Positions 1 to 5,278 of a DNA stretch of 5,278 nucleotides are shown here, in pieces (positions within the stretch are counted from its first letter, which is position 1; every line of letters begins with the position of its first letter). The notes beneath the pieces are model-generated. The model was not told the DNA's origin. It did no database searches and saw only the letters and a list, made by a program, of their open reading frames with translations. The position numbers were made by a program, and so were the translations under genes. This stretch comes from JALYIM01 sp040003205 (GTDB lineage Bacteria > Acidobacteriota > Terriglobia > Terriglobales > Acidobacteriaceae), in assembly GCA_040003205.1 (NCBI GenBank), contig JBDUDA010000218.1, positions 1 through 5,278 on the forward strand, in the 5' to 3' direction.

Positions 1-768
1 AGCGAGCTGTTTGGATATGAGAAAGGCGCTTTCACGGGCGCCATTAAGTCAAAGCCCGGGCTCTTCCAGTCCGCAAGTGGGGGCACGATCTTTCTGGATG
101 AGATTGGCGAATTGCCACTCGAAATGCAGGCGAAATTGCTTCGAGTCTTGCAGGAAAAAGAAGTCCGTCCGGTGGGCAGCAATCAAAAAATAAAAGTAGA
201 TGTGCGGGTAGTGGCAGCCACGAATCGCGACCTGGAAAAAGAATATCGCGAGGGAACGTTTCGCAAAGACCTCTACTTCCGTCTTAACGTCGTCACCGTG
301 CATCTCCCCAGCCTGCGCGAGCGGCGATCGGACATTCCCATGCTGGCGCACTGGTTTCTCGACCGCTACGCGCCTGGAAAATCAATTCAAATCACCCATG
401 CCGCCATGAAGTCTTTGCTGCAATATGATTGGCCCGGCAATGTGCGAGAGCTTGAGAACTGCGTCGAACGCGCAGTCGCTTTAGGCGATCACGAAGTCAT
501 CGATATTCCCGATCTCCCTCCGGCCATCGCCTCGGATTCCCCACAGGAAGATGCCACCCCAAGCTCACATTCGACCGCCCTAAGCAGCACGGACCTCGAA
601 GACATTGAGCGGAGCACCATACAGCGCGTGTTCGAGCAGGTCAAGGGTGACAAGAACCTAGCTGGAAAGATGCTCGGAATCAGCCGAGCCACGCTCTATC
701 GCAAGCTTAAGCGCTACAACATCGGAGTCCAAAGCCATCTGGTTGCGAGCAGCCATTCCCTGCAATAG
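1..768 (+). CDS. Sigma-54-dependent NtrC-family transcriptional activator (5'-truncated by window edge)
   Basis: The frame is open from base 1 to a TAG at 766-768, giving 255 residues of the C-terminal part of a bacterial enhancer-binding protein. These AAA+ ATPases remodel RNA polymerase-sigma-54 to open promoters. Visible in order (numbering from the first codon here): the sigma-54-contacting GAFTGA loop at 9-14, Walker B TIFLDE at 29-34, sensor I AATNRD at 72-77, the arginine-finger segment FRKDLYFRL at 87-95, sensor II WPGNVRELEN at 144-153, a polar linker of about 40 residues, and a Fis-type helix-turn-helix at about 199-241 ending in RATLYRKLKRYNI. Walker A and any receiver, GAF or PAS sensory domain lie upstream of the window, so the input signal cannot be read. 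All visible catalytic elements are intact, so it should be a functional activator. A 248-base gap with its own promoter-like sequence separates it from the next gene, so co-transcription is not evident. Confidence 0.96.
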   Translation, partial: SELFGYEKGAFTGAIKSKPGLFQSASGGTIFLDEIGELPLEMQAKLLRVLQEKEVRPVGSNQKIKVDVRVVAATNRDLEKEYREGTFRKDLYFRLNVVTVHLPSLRERRSDIPMLAHWFLDRYAPGKSIQITHAAMKSLLQYDWPGNVRELENCVERAVALGDHEVIDIPDLPPAIASDSPQEDATPSSHSTALSSTDLEDIERSTIQRVFEQVKGDKNLAGKMLGISRATLYRKLKRYNIGVQSHLVASSHSLQ

Positions 769-785
769 CACCGCAAAACGCGTCG

Positions 786-828
786 AACCGCGTGAGACTG
801 TGTGTCAGCTTGAGACGATAACCGCGTG
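786..828 (+). repeat. Short paired direct repeats in the intergenic region
   Basis: AACCGCGTG occurs perfectly at 786-794 and again at 820-828. Between and overlapping them, TGAGAC occurs at 793-798 and 811-816. The repeats lie just upstream of or over the candidate promoter of the downstream operon, so they could be operator half-sites. They are short and could be chance. No known regulator site is recognised. Confidence 0.3.
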
Positions 829-838
829 GAATTAGAAC
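810..838 (+). promoter_or_regulatory. Candidate sigma-70 promoter of the three-gene operon
   Basis: TTGAGA at 810-815 (5 of 6 to the -35 consensus) and TAGAAC at 833-838 (4 of 6 to the -10) are separated by exactly 17 bases. Transcription would start near 845 and give a leader of about 170 bases containing the inverted repeat at 883-968. No sigma-54 -24/-12 element (GG-N10-GC in good context) was seen in the gap, although the upstream gene encodes a sigma-54 activator. The -10 lacks the conserved last T, so the call is weak. Confidence 0.28.
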
Positions 839-882
839 GAACCACCGGGACGCATCTTTAACCCATCGTTGCCCTACAACAA

Positions 883-968
883 CTTAGCAATTTTTAGGCC
901 CGCGTTCACTTTGGTTGTGATCGTGCTTCTACAAGCGCGTACGATCAGGGACCTGAGGAATTGCTAAG
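883..968 (+). promoter_or_regulatory. Long nested inverted repeat; candidate structured leader RNA
   Basis: The outer arms CTTAGCAATT (883-892) and AATTGCTAAG (959-968) are a perfect 10-base inverted repeat. If the + strand is transcribed, the helix extends by U-G, U-G, U-A (893-895 with 956-958). After a one-base bulge, AGGCCC (896-901) pairs with GGG-a-CCT (948-954). After a 17-base one-sided bulge (902-918), GATCGT (919-924) pairs with ACGATC (941-946). The tip may close by GCTT (925-928) with AAGC (933-936). Nearly all of this 86-base stretch fits one long hairpin whose segments nest in order, which is unlikely for random sequence. It ends 48 bases before the GTG start of the next gene and has no U-tract, so it is not a standard terminator. 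It matches no riboswitch class I can recognise. A small mobile repeat with terminal inverted repeats is the main alternative, but no target duplication is seen. Confidence 0.42.
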
Positions 969-1007
969 CGGCAGGCTTGGGACCCGGACCGGATTTAACT
1001 TCCATCT

Positions 1008-1012
1008 GAGGT
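1008..1012 (+). promoter_or_regulatory. Ribosome binding site for the GTG start at 1017
   Basis: GAGGT lies four bases before the GTG at 1017. It is the only good Shine-Dalgarno sequence near the 5' end of this frame and supports the non-ATG start. The segment AGGTC (1009-1013) is complementary to GACCT at 950-954 in the 3' arm of the upstream hairpin. Confidence 0.55.
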
Positions 1013-1016
1013 CGCC

Positions 1017-1367
1017 GTGCCAAAAGAGGCAACATCTCCAGCGCGTTCCGGACAAGAAGTCTCGACCGCGAAGCTGGCAAAGTTCTTTCCCGATGCCTCA
1101 CCCGTTCGCATCCCCATTCGCCTGACAAAAGTGAGCAGCGAACCGGAACCGTTCGCGGAACGAACCATCATAGAATTTGGCACGACCAAAGAAGTTCTAT
1201 TTGCCTCGAGCCTTCCGTTGGAGTTTGCCGACATTCTACGTTTGCAGAATTCTGACGGCACGTTGGACGTCCAGGCTTCGGTTGTGGCCCTTGAATACAG
1301 CGACGGACGTACTGCCGTGGCTGCCCGCTTTACTCAAAAAGTAGTGAACTGGATCGTAAAATCATGA
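1017..1367 (+). CDS. Small PilZ-like domain protein
   Basis: This is a 116-residue soluble protein with no signal peptide or membrane segment. After a polar N-terminus of about 28 residues, it has alternating beta-strand-like segments (about 48-63, 72-77, 84-94 and 98-105). The pattern, ending in a strand with AVAARF, resembles the small beta-barrel of PilZ proteins, which bind cyclic di-GMP or act as protein adaptors. RIPIR at 31-35 has the spacing of the PilZ RxxxR motif. The second motif, (D/N)xSxxG, is absent: the region around 53-58 reads EFGTTK. Nucleotide binding is therefore doubtful, and an adaptor role is more likely if the family call is right. The GTG start is chosen for its Shine-Dalgarno sequence and because no ATG occurs in frame near the 5' end. 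The stop overlaps the next start (ATGA, 1364-1367), which implies translational coupling. The assignment rests on pattern, not on strong identity. Confidence 0.6.
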   Translation: MPKEATSPARSGQEVSTAKLAKFFPDASPVRIPIRLTKVSSEPEPFAERTIIEFGTTKEVLFASSLPLEFADILRLQNSDGTLDVQASVVALEYSDGRTAVAARFTQKVVNWIVKS

Positions 1368-2428
1368 CACTCCATACTGAAAAAACCAATTCCGGAACGC
1401 TGGCCGCCGATTGGCGTCGCAGCCGTCTGCTCCAACCCTTGTACACAGCTCTGGCTCGTGAATGCGTCATCGATTTGCCGGCTGCGAGCGACTTGCTATC
1501 TGGCGGAGACAACGCTTCTCCGGAAGCGCTGGCACAGTTGCAACAGTGGTTCTCCGAAGTGGACGAGCGTATTCAGGTCCACCAAATGCGGCAATTTCTT
1601 CAAACCACGAATCTGACCAGCGAAGCCGGACTGAGCGCTTTACTTCTTCATCATTTGGGAAAAGCAGAACACAGCGATGCAGATCGCGACAAAATTGACT
1701 TTCTGCTGGTGCAGTATTTTTCCCACTGCGCGCCATCGCGTTTAGAAGATGCCGACGTAGACCTGCAATACGTAGCCCAGGTGCTTGAGCCTGTGCTTGG
1801 GACGGTTGAAGTGTCGACCCCGGAATCCCTGACCGGACTCGACAGCCTTATTCAGCGCGCGAATGCAAGCCACAGCCTCAACGAATTATTTACCAGCCGG
1901 ACTTTGGAAGAAGGCCGCGCACTCAAGACATCGGCGCAGCAGGATTACTTCGTCCCCGCAGCGATGATCGCCTTCGCCCGATTTAGTTTCCTGATGAGGA
2001 GAGTTTTCTTTCGTCTTATGCATCAGGATCTGAACGCCATACTCGATGGCTTAAGAGAACTGGACCATCGCGGAATCGTGACGCTGGACTGCCGTAAGGC
2101 ACAGTTTTCCGCTAACGAGCCAGTCGCGAGATTGCGTTTGATCTGCCAGTCGTGGAAGGTAATGTTTCATGCAGAGTATTCATCCGGCCAGCCGCTGTGC
2201 ATACTCGTGGACCTCCGCACTGCGGTGGACGCCGCTCTCCAGCAAACGGACAACGAGCTAAATGGCATTGGTTATGCCGATGCTGAGCAAGAGACACCTG
2301 GGTCTGGGTTGAAAGTCCAGGCGGCTGTGGCTGGTGCAGAGTCTGCCATGTCAGAGTCCGGAGGAGCAGAGTTCGAAGTAGCAAGCTCTCCGGCTGATTG
2401 GGACCCTGAGAATTCCAGCAATTCCTAA
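1364..2428 (+). CDS. Conserved-looking hypothetical protein, 354 residues, helical
   Basis: I do not recognise this family. The start ATG overlaps the stop of the preceding PilZ-like gene by four bases. The protein appears cytoplasmic, with no signal peptide and no convincing membrane helix. Residues about 15-225 are rich in Leu, Ala, Glu and Gln and look mostly helical. A hydrophobic and basic stretch near 200-222 (MIAFARFSFLMRRVFFRLM) could be a buried or amphipathic helix. Residues about 225-295 look mixed alpha/beta, with strand-like GIVTLD, ARLRLI and PLCILVDL. From Asp296 to the end the sequence is low-complexity, rich in Glu, Ser, Gly and Ala and net acidic, which suggests a disordered tail. 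No nucleotide-binding, DNA-binding or catalytic motif was found. Its coupling to a PilZ-like protein and its position before a receiver/dimerisation-helix protein suggest a signalling scaffold or partner, but that is inference from context only. The gene itself is certain from its length, coupling and codon pattern. Confidence 0.88.
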   Translation: MTLHTEKTNSGTLAADWRRSRLLQPLYTALARECVIDLPAASDLLSGGDNASPEALAQLQQWFSEVDERIQVHQMRQFLQTTNLTSEAGLSALLLHHLGKAEHSDADRDKIDFLLVQYFSHCAPSRLEDADVDLQYVAQVLEPVLGTVEVSTPESLTGLDSLIQRANASHSLNELFTSRTLEEGRALKTSAQQDYFVPAAMIAFARFSFLMRRVFFRLMHQDLNAILDGLRELDHRGIVTLDCRKAQFSANEPVARLRLICQSWKVMFHAEYSSGQPLCILVDLRTAVDAALQQTDNELNGIGYADAEQETPGSGLKVQAAVAGAESAMSESGGAEFEVASSPADWDPENSSNS

Positions 2429-2450
2429 ACAAGCGCAACCAGTTCCAACC

Positions 2451-2456
2451 GGAGAA
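2451..2456 (+). promoter_or_regulatory. Ribosome binding site deciding the TTG start at 2463
   Basis: GGAGAA lies with GGAG ending eight bases before the TTG at 2463. The next in-frame ATG (2565) would remove the first strand and the acidic pair of the receiver-like domain, so the TTG start is preferred. Confidence 0.55.
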
Positions 2457-2462
2457 AGCAAC

Positions 2463-3134
2463 TTGGACCAGCTCAGCGTATTGATCATTTCAGACGATGC
2501 GGAATTTTCACGTTCGGTGGCGGCGCGCTGGCAATGTGAGCCAACCGTGCCGGCCTTCACGCTGATGAGCGGAGACCTGTGTGCTGCTCTGTCGTCAGAG
2601 ACTTTCGATTTCGCCATCGTTGGCGCGCTTGAATCACACGTTCTGGAGCAGTTGGTTCAAGTGCTGTCAGCTTCCGGAAAGCCGGTTCTCTACATTCGTC
2701 CGGCAGCGCAATCGTCCGGCTCTTCCCATCGAGGCATGAAAATATTGCGGCAGGAGGAGGGCTGGCTCGACACCCTCCTACTGATCGGCTCTGAAATTTT
2801 AAGGCGTTGCGAAGCGGTGACGCGTGCTCAACGACTGGAGCAGGCGAATGTCCTGTTGCAGCGGCAAGCGACCCTGGGACGCTACATTCTCGACATGCGT
2901 CACACCCTGAACAACGCACTCACGTCGGTACTGGGCAACGCCGAGCTGCTTTTGCTCGAACCAGGGTCGCTAAAAGCCGATTTACGTTCGCAGATTGACA
3001 CCATCCGCAACATGGCTCTGCGTATGCACGAAGTTCTGCAACGCTTTTCTTCCCTCGAGAATGAACTCAAGGTGATGGAGAACCAAGTTCAGCAAGACCA
3101 GAGCTCAAAAGCGCGCGCAGCTTCGGGCGCGTAA
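2463..3134 (+). CDS. Receiver-like/DHp histidine protein without an ATPase domain
   Basis: The protein has 223 residues and a TTG start. Residues 3-80 follow a response-regulator receiver pattern: strand LSVLIIS, acidic pair Asp11-Asp12, strand FDFAIVG at 48-54, strand KPVLYIR at 73-79. The residue aligned with the phospho-acceptor aspartate, at the end of the third strand, is Gly54, so this looks like a pseudo-receiver. A coiled-coil-like helix (about 110-135) leads into a HisKA-type dimerisation/phosphotransfer segment with H-box MRHTLNNALTSVLGNAEL around His147. A second helix follows (about 173-202), then a short polar tail. The kinase N, G1 and G2 boxes are absent, so the protein cannot autophosphorylate by itself. 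It may be a phosphotransfer intermediate, a dimeric scaffold, or a regulator of a separate kinase. It lies 34 bases after the 354-residue gene in the same direction and is probably the last gene of the operon. It faces uvrB with 20 bases between the stops and no clear terminator. The HisKA-like call is firmer than the receiver call. Confidence 0.82.
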   Translation: MDQLSVLIISDDAEFSRSVAARWQCEPTVPAFTLMSGDLCAALSSETFDFAIVGALESHVLEQLVQVLSASGKPVLYIRPAAQSSGSSHRGMKILRQEEGWLDTLLLIGSEILRRCEAVTRAQRLEQANVLLQRQATLGRYILDMRHTLNNALTSVLGNAELLLLEPGSLKADLRSQIDTIRNMALRMHEVLQRFSSLENELKVMENQVQQDQSSKARAASGA

Positions 3135-3154
3135 GAGCATCTCACAGGGACTTA

Positions 3155-5146
3155 CTAAGCGAACAGAAATTCCTTTGTTCGTAAATCCTTTACCTTATCT
3201 CTCAGTTTCGCCGCCTTCTCAAATTCGAAGCGTTTGGCCGCTTCGCGCATATCGCTCTCAAGTTTCGCGATGTAAGAATCTAATTCTTCCTGCGATCTGA
3301 ACTCCGGCATCCCCTCAGCATCGCCGCCCGTCAAGTCGGTGTAATCGGCTTCAATGATGCCGACCAGAGTCATGTCGAGCGGGCGCACGATGGACTCGGG
3401 AGTAATTCCGTTCGCGAGGTTGTAAGCTTCCTGAATTGCGCGCCGGCGATCGGTTTCATTAATCGCTTTCTTCATGGAATCGGTCATGCGATCGGCGTAG
3501 AGAAGCGCGCGCCCATTGAGGTTGCGTGCGCACCTGCCGATGGTTTGAATCAGCGATCCGCTGGAACGCAGGAAGCCTTCTTTGTCGGCGTCGAGAATGG
3601 CAACCAGCGACACTTCAGGCAGATCCAGCCCCTCACGTAACAAGTTGATTCCGATTAGTACGTCGAATTCGCCTTTTCGCAAATCGCGCAATATCTTCAC
3701 CCGCTCGAGAGTTTCAATTTCGGAGTGCATGTAGCGACACTTCACCCCCACCTCGCTGTAGTATTCCGCGAGATCTTCCGACATGCGTTTGGTCAGCGTA
3801 GTGACCAGCACTCGCTCGCCGCGAGCGACGCGTCCGCGAATTTCGTGCAGCAAATCGTCAATTTGTCCTTTGACGGGGCGAATCTCCACGGGAGGATCCA
3901 CGAGCCCGGTTGGCCGTATGATTTGCTCCACCACGACTCCAGCCGATTTCGTCAGCTCATACGGGCCCGGCGTCGCCGACACATAAATCATCTGTCCCAT
4001 GCGATGTTCGAACTCATCGAATGTGAGTGGACGATTATCCAGCGCCGAAGGCAGCCGAAATCCGTACTCCACTAGCGTTTCTTTGCGCGACCGGTCGCCG
4101 TGATACATGCCATGCAACTGCGGAACTGTCTGATGCGATTCATCAATGAACATCAGGTAGTCACGGGGAAAATAGTCCAGCAGGGTCGGCGGTGGCTCTC
4201 CCGGCATGCGTCCGGTGAAATGCCGCGAATAGTTTTCAATGCCATGGCAGTACCCGACCGATCGGATCATCTCCAGATCGAACATGGTGCGCTGGTGTAC
4301 ACGCTGGGCTTCCACAACGTGACCCTGCTTCTCCAGTTCGGCTTCCCACCAGATCAGTTCTTGCCTGATCGAGTCCGACGCCTTGACCTTGGTTTCGGGC
4401 TTCATCACATAATGAGTCTTGGGATAAATCGGCAGCCGCATATATTTCTGATTTACGGTGCCGAACAGGGGATCTATCTGAGAGAGAGAGTCCACTTCAT
4501 CGCCGAATAACTCGACGCGATAAGCCATATCATCGTAGGTGGGGAAAATCTCGATCACATCGCCACGCACGCGAAACGTGCCGCGCCTGAAATCTCCATC
4601 AGTTCTCTCATAAAGAATTTCAACAAGTTTACGAGTGATGTCCTCGCGCTTGATCTTCTGTCCTTTCTCCAAAAACAGAAGCATTCCGTAATAAGCTTCC
4701 GGAGATCCCAATCCGTAGATGCAGCTTACGGACGACACAATCAGGCAATCCCTTCGCTCAAATAGCGAACGCGTCGCCGAGAGCCTTAACTTGTCCAGTT
4801 CATCGTTGATGGTGGATTCTTTTTCGATATACAGGTCGGCGGCCGGCACATAAGCTTCGGGCTGGTAGTAGTCGTAATACGAAACAAAATACTCAATGGC
4901 GTTGTGGGGAAAGAAATTCTTGAATTCGTGATAAAGCTGCGCCGCCAGTGTCTTGTTGTGCGCCATCACAATCGCTGGACGATTCAGTTGCTCGATGACC
5001 TTCGCCATGGTGTAGGTCTTGCCGGATCCGGTAACTCCCAGCAGTACCTGGTGCTGCTCTTTCTCAAATAGCCCCCGGCAGAGCGCTTCGATGGCCGTCC
5101 CTTGATCGCCCTGAGGGGTGTAATCGCTGACTAATTTGAAATCCAT
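3155..5146 (-). CDS. uvrB: UvrABC excinuclease subunit B (UvrB)
   Basis: The protein has 663 residues, close to the usual length (about 670), and is complete. UvrB receives damaged DNA from UvrA, verifies the lesion with its ATP-driven helicase fold, and recruits UvrC for incision in nucleotide excision repair in the cytoplasm. Visible features: N-terminal FKLVSDYTPQGDQ, Walker A GVTGSGKT at 37-44, the damage-probing beta-hairpin rich in Tyr and Pro at about 90-112 (YYDYYQPEAYVP), Walker B DESH at 335-338, helicase motif VI QTIGRCARN at 534-542, and the C-terminal UVR helical pair at about 624-659 that binds UvrC. Motif VI has Cys539 where many homologues have Ala, with both arginines kept. 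The ATG at 5144-5146 is chosen because a TAG lies in frame 15 bases upstream with no alternative start between. The gene stands alone, convergent with the signalling operon. No LexA box was recognised upstream, so SOS control is not shown. Confidence 0.99.
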   Translation of the reverse strand: MDFKLVSDYTPQGDQGTAIEALCRGLFEKEQHQVLLGVTGSGKTYTMAKVIEQLNRPAIVMAHNKTLAAQLYHEFKNFFPHNAIEYFVSYYDYYQPEAYVPAADLYIEKESTINDELDKLRLSATRSLFERRDCLIVSSVSCIYGLGSPEAYYGMLLFLEKGQKIKREDITRKLVEILYERTDGDFRRGTFRVRGDVIEIFPTYDDMAYRVELFGDEVDSLSQIDPLFGTVNQKYMRLPIYPKTHYVMKPETKVKASDSIRQELIWWEAELEKQGHVVEAQRVHQRTMFDLEMIRSVGYCHGIENYSRHFTGRMPGEPPPTLLDYFPRDYLMFIDESHQTVPQLHGMYHGDRSRKETLVEYGFRLPSALDNRPLTFDEFEHRMGQMIYVSATPGPYELTKSAGVVVEQIIRPTGLVDPPVEIRPVKGQIDDLLHEIRGRVARGERVLVTTLTKRMSEDLAEYYSEVGVKCRYMHSEIETLERVKILRDLRKGEFDVLIGINLLREGLDLPEVSLVAILDADKEGFLRSSGSLIQTIGRCARNLNGRALLYADRMTDSMKKAINETDRRRAIQEAYNLANGITPESIVRPLDMTLVGIIEADYTDLTGGDAEGMPEFRSQEELDSYIAKLESDMREAAKRFEFEKAAKLRDKVKDLRTKEFLFA

Positions 5147-5158
5147 GAAGCGCGCAGG

Positions 5159-5162
5159 CTCC
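5159..5162 (-). promoter_or_regulatory. Likely ribosome binding site of uvrB
   Basis: GGAG on the minus strand lies 12 bases before the uvrB ATG. That is farther than the usual 5-9 bases. No closer purine-rich sequence exists, so uvrB translation initiation may be modest or use other leader features. Confidence 0.4.
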
Positions 5163-5177
5163 TACAGAAGGGGATTT

Positions 5178-5190
5178 TGCCCGATGGGCA
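5178..5190 (-). other. Small GC hairpin in the uvrB leader
   Basis: TGCCC and GGGCA are perfect inverted arms (5 bp) around a 3-base loop. If uvrB starts near 5191, as the -10 at 5198-5203 suggests, the hairpin would form at the very 5' end of the mRNA, a position that can protect transcripts from decay. The stem is short, and its role is inferred from position alone. Confidence 0.3.
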
Positions 5191-5197
5191 TCTCGTT

Positions 5198-5203
5198 ATT
5201 ATA
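5198..5203 (-). promoter_or_regulatory. Perfect -10 element (TATAAT) for uvrB
   Basis: The minus strand reads TATAAT here, about 52 bases before the uvrB start codon, which predicts a leader of about 45 bases. At the expected distance upstream the sequence is GC-rich (CCCGCC-like) with no -35 match and no extended TG. The promoter would rely on its -10 or on an activator. Confidence 0.5.
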
Positions 5204-5249
5204 ACTTCGATGCAAACGGAGGCGGGCTTCGGCGGACACACAATTGAAG

Positions 5250-5278
5250 ATGAGCGAGCCAAAAAAAACGGCGCGGAA
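5250..5278 (+). CDS. Possible start of a divergent gene (runs off the window)
   Basis: An ATG at 5250 opens a frame reading MSEPKKTAR to the window edge, a polar and basic N-terminus of a common kind. It is placed suitably downstream of the candidate rightward promoter. Only nine full codons are visible, the Shine-Dalgarno sequence is poor (GAAG directly before the ATG), and an A8 run lies inside it. No function can be assigned, and it may not be a gene. Confidence 0.28.

Larger units (their letters stand above)
5177..5205 (+). promoter_or_regulatory. Candidate rightward promoter overlapping the uvrB -10
   Basis: TTGCCC (5177-5182, 4 of 6) and TATAAC (5200-5205, 5 of 6) are 17 bases apart. 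This would start transcription near 5212, about 38 bases before the ATG at 5250. The core TTATTATAA (5196-5204) is nearly symmetric, so both strands present a good -10. Confidence 0.35.

Noticed and set aside
778..793. ACGCG/CGCGT hairpin just after the sigma-54 activator gene
   Set aside because: It has a 5-bp stem, a 6-base loop and no following T-run, so it is not supportable as a terminator.
948..965. GGGACC...TTGCT as a sigma-54 -24/-12 promoter
   Set aside because: The GG to GC spacing is 12 bases, not the required 10, and the -24 context is poor.
2112..2919. Minus-strand open frames of 108, 88 and 120 residues under the operon genes
   Set aside because: They are low-complexity or irregular in composition and antisense to well-supported genes, with no start context.
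3114..3131. GC hairpin (CGCGC/GCGCG with 8-base loop) overlapping the end of the 2463-3134 gene, considered as a terminator
   Set aside because: It lies within the coding sequence, up to the stop codon, and no T-tract follows on either strand. A 5-bp GC match is common in this composition.
3521..3547. Cys539 in UvrB motif VI (GRCAR instead of GRAAR)
   Set aside because: Both functional arginines are kept and the position tolerates small residues, so it is probably lineage variation.
4480..4490. GAGAGAGAGAG dinucleotide run inside uvrB
   Set aside because: It encodes ordinary residues (around DSLSQ) in frame. It is short, and there is no sign of a frameshift.
3725..4510. Open frames of 116 and 136 residues on the + strand inside uvrB (3725-4075, 4100-4510)
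   Set aside because: They lie antisense to strongly conserved UvrB coding sequence, have no convincing ribosome binding sites, and their products show no domain pattern. They are shadows of the uvrB frame.

Overview
The window carries one cut-off gene, a compact three-gene set on the + strand, and a complete uvrB on the - strand. Both ends are incomplete. The base composition is moderate. A weak PilZ-like protein sits beside a sigma-54 activator, and non-ATG starts (GTG, TTG) are used. Together these resemble soil Acidobacteriota of the Terriglobia type, but this is inference from gene style, not from any marker gene.

Left part (1-768): the C-terminal 255 residues of an NtrC-family sigma-54 activator. 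It holds the GAFTGA loop, Walker B, sensor I, arginine fingers, sensor II and a Fis-type helix-turn-helix. Its N-terminus and Walker A lie outside the window. A 248-base gap follows (769-1016). It has no ORF of note but contains short direct repeats, a plausible sigma-70 promoter, and a long nested inverted repeat at 883-968 that could fold as a leader RNA.

Middle part (1017-3134): three co-directional genes that look like one operon. The first is a small PilZ-like protein with a GTG start. It overlaps by four bases (ATGA) a 354-residue protein of unknown function. After 34 bases comes a 223-residue protein with a TTG start, which joins a receiver-like fold lacking the phospho-acceptor aspartate to a histidine-kinase dimerisation helix pair that keeps its H-box but has no ATPase domain. 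This set looks like an incomplete signalling module. Any link to the neighbouring sigma-54 activator is inferred from position only.

Right part (3155-5278): uvrB, the damage-recognition helicase of nucleotide excision repair, is complete and convergent with the operon (20-base gap). Upstream of it lies an AT-rich, nearly symmetric -10 region that may fire in both directions. A possible divergent reading frame begins at 5250 and runs off the window.
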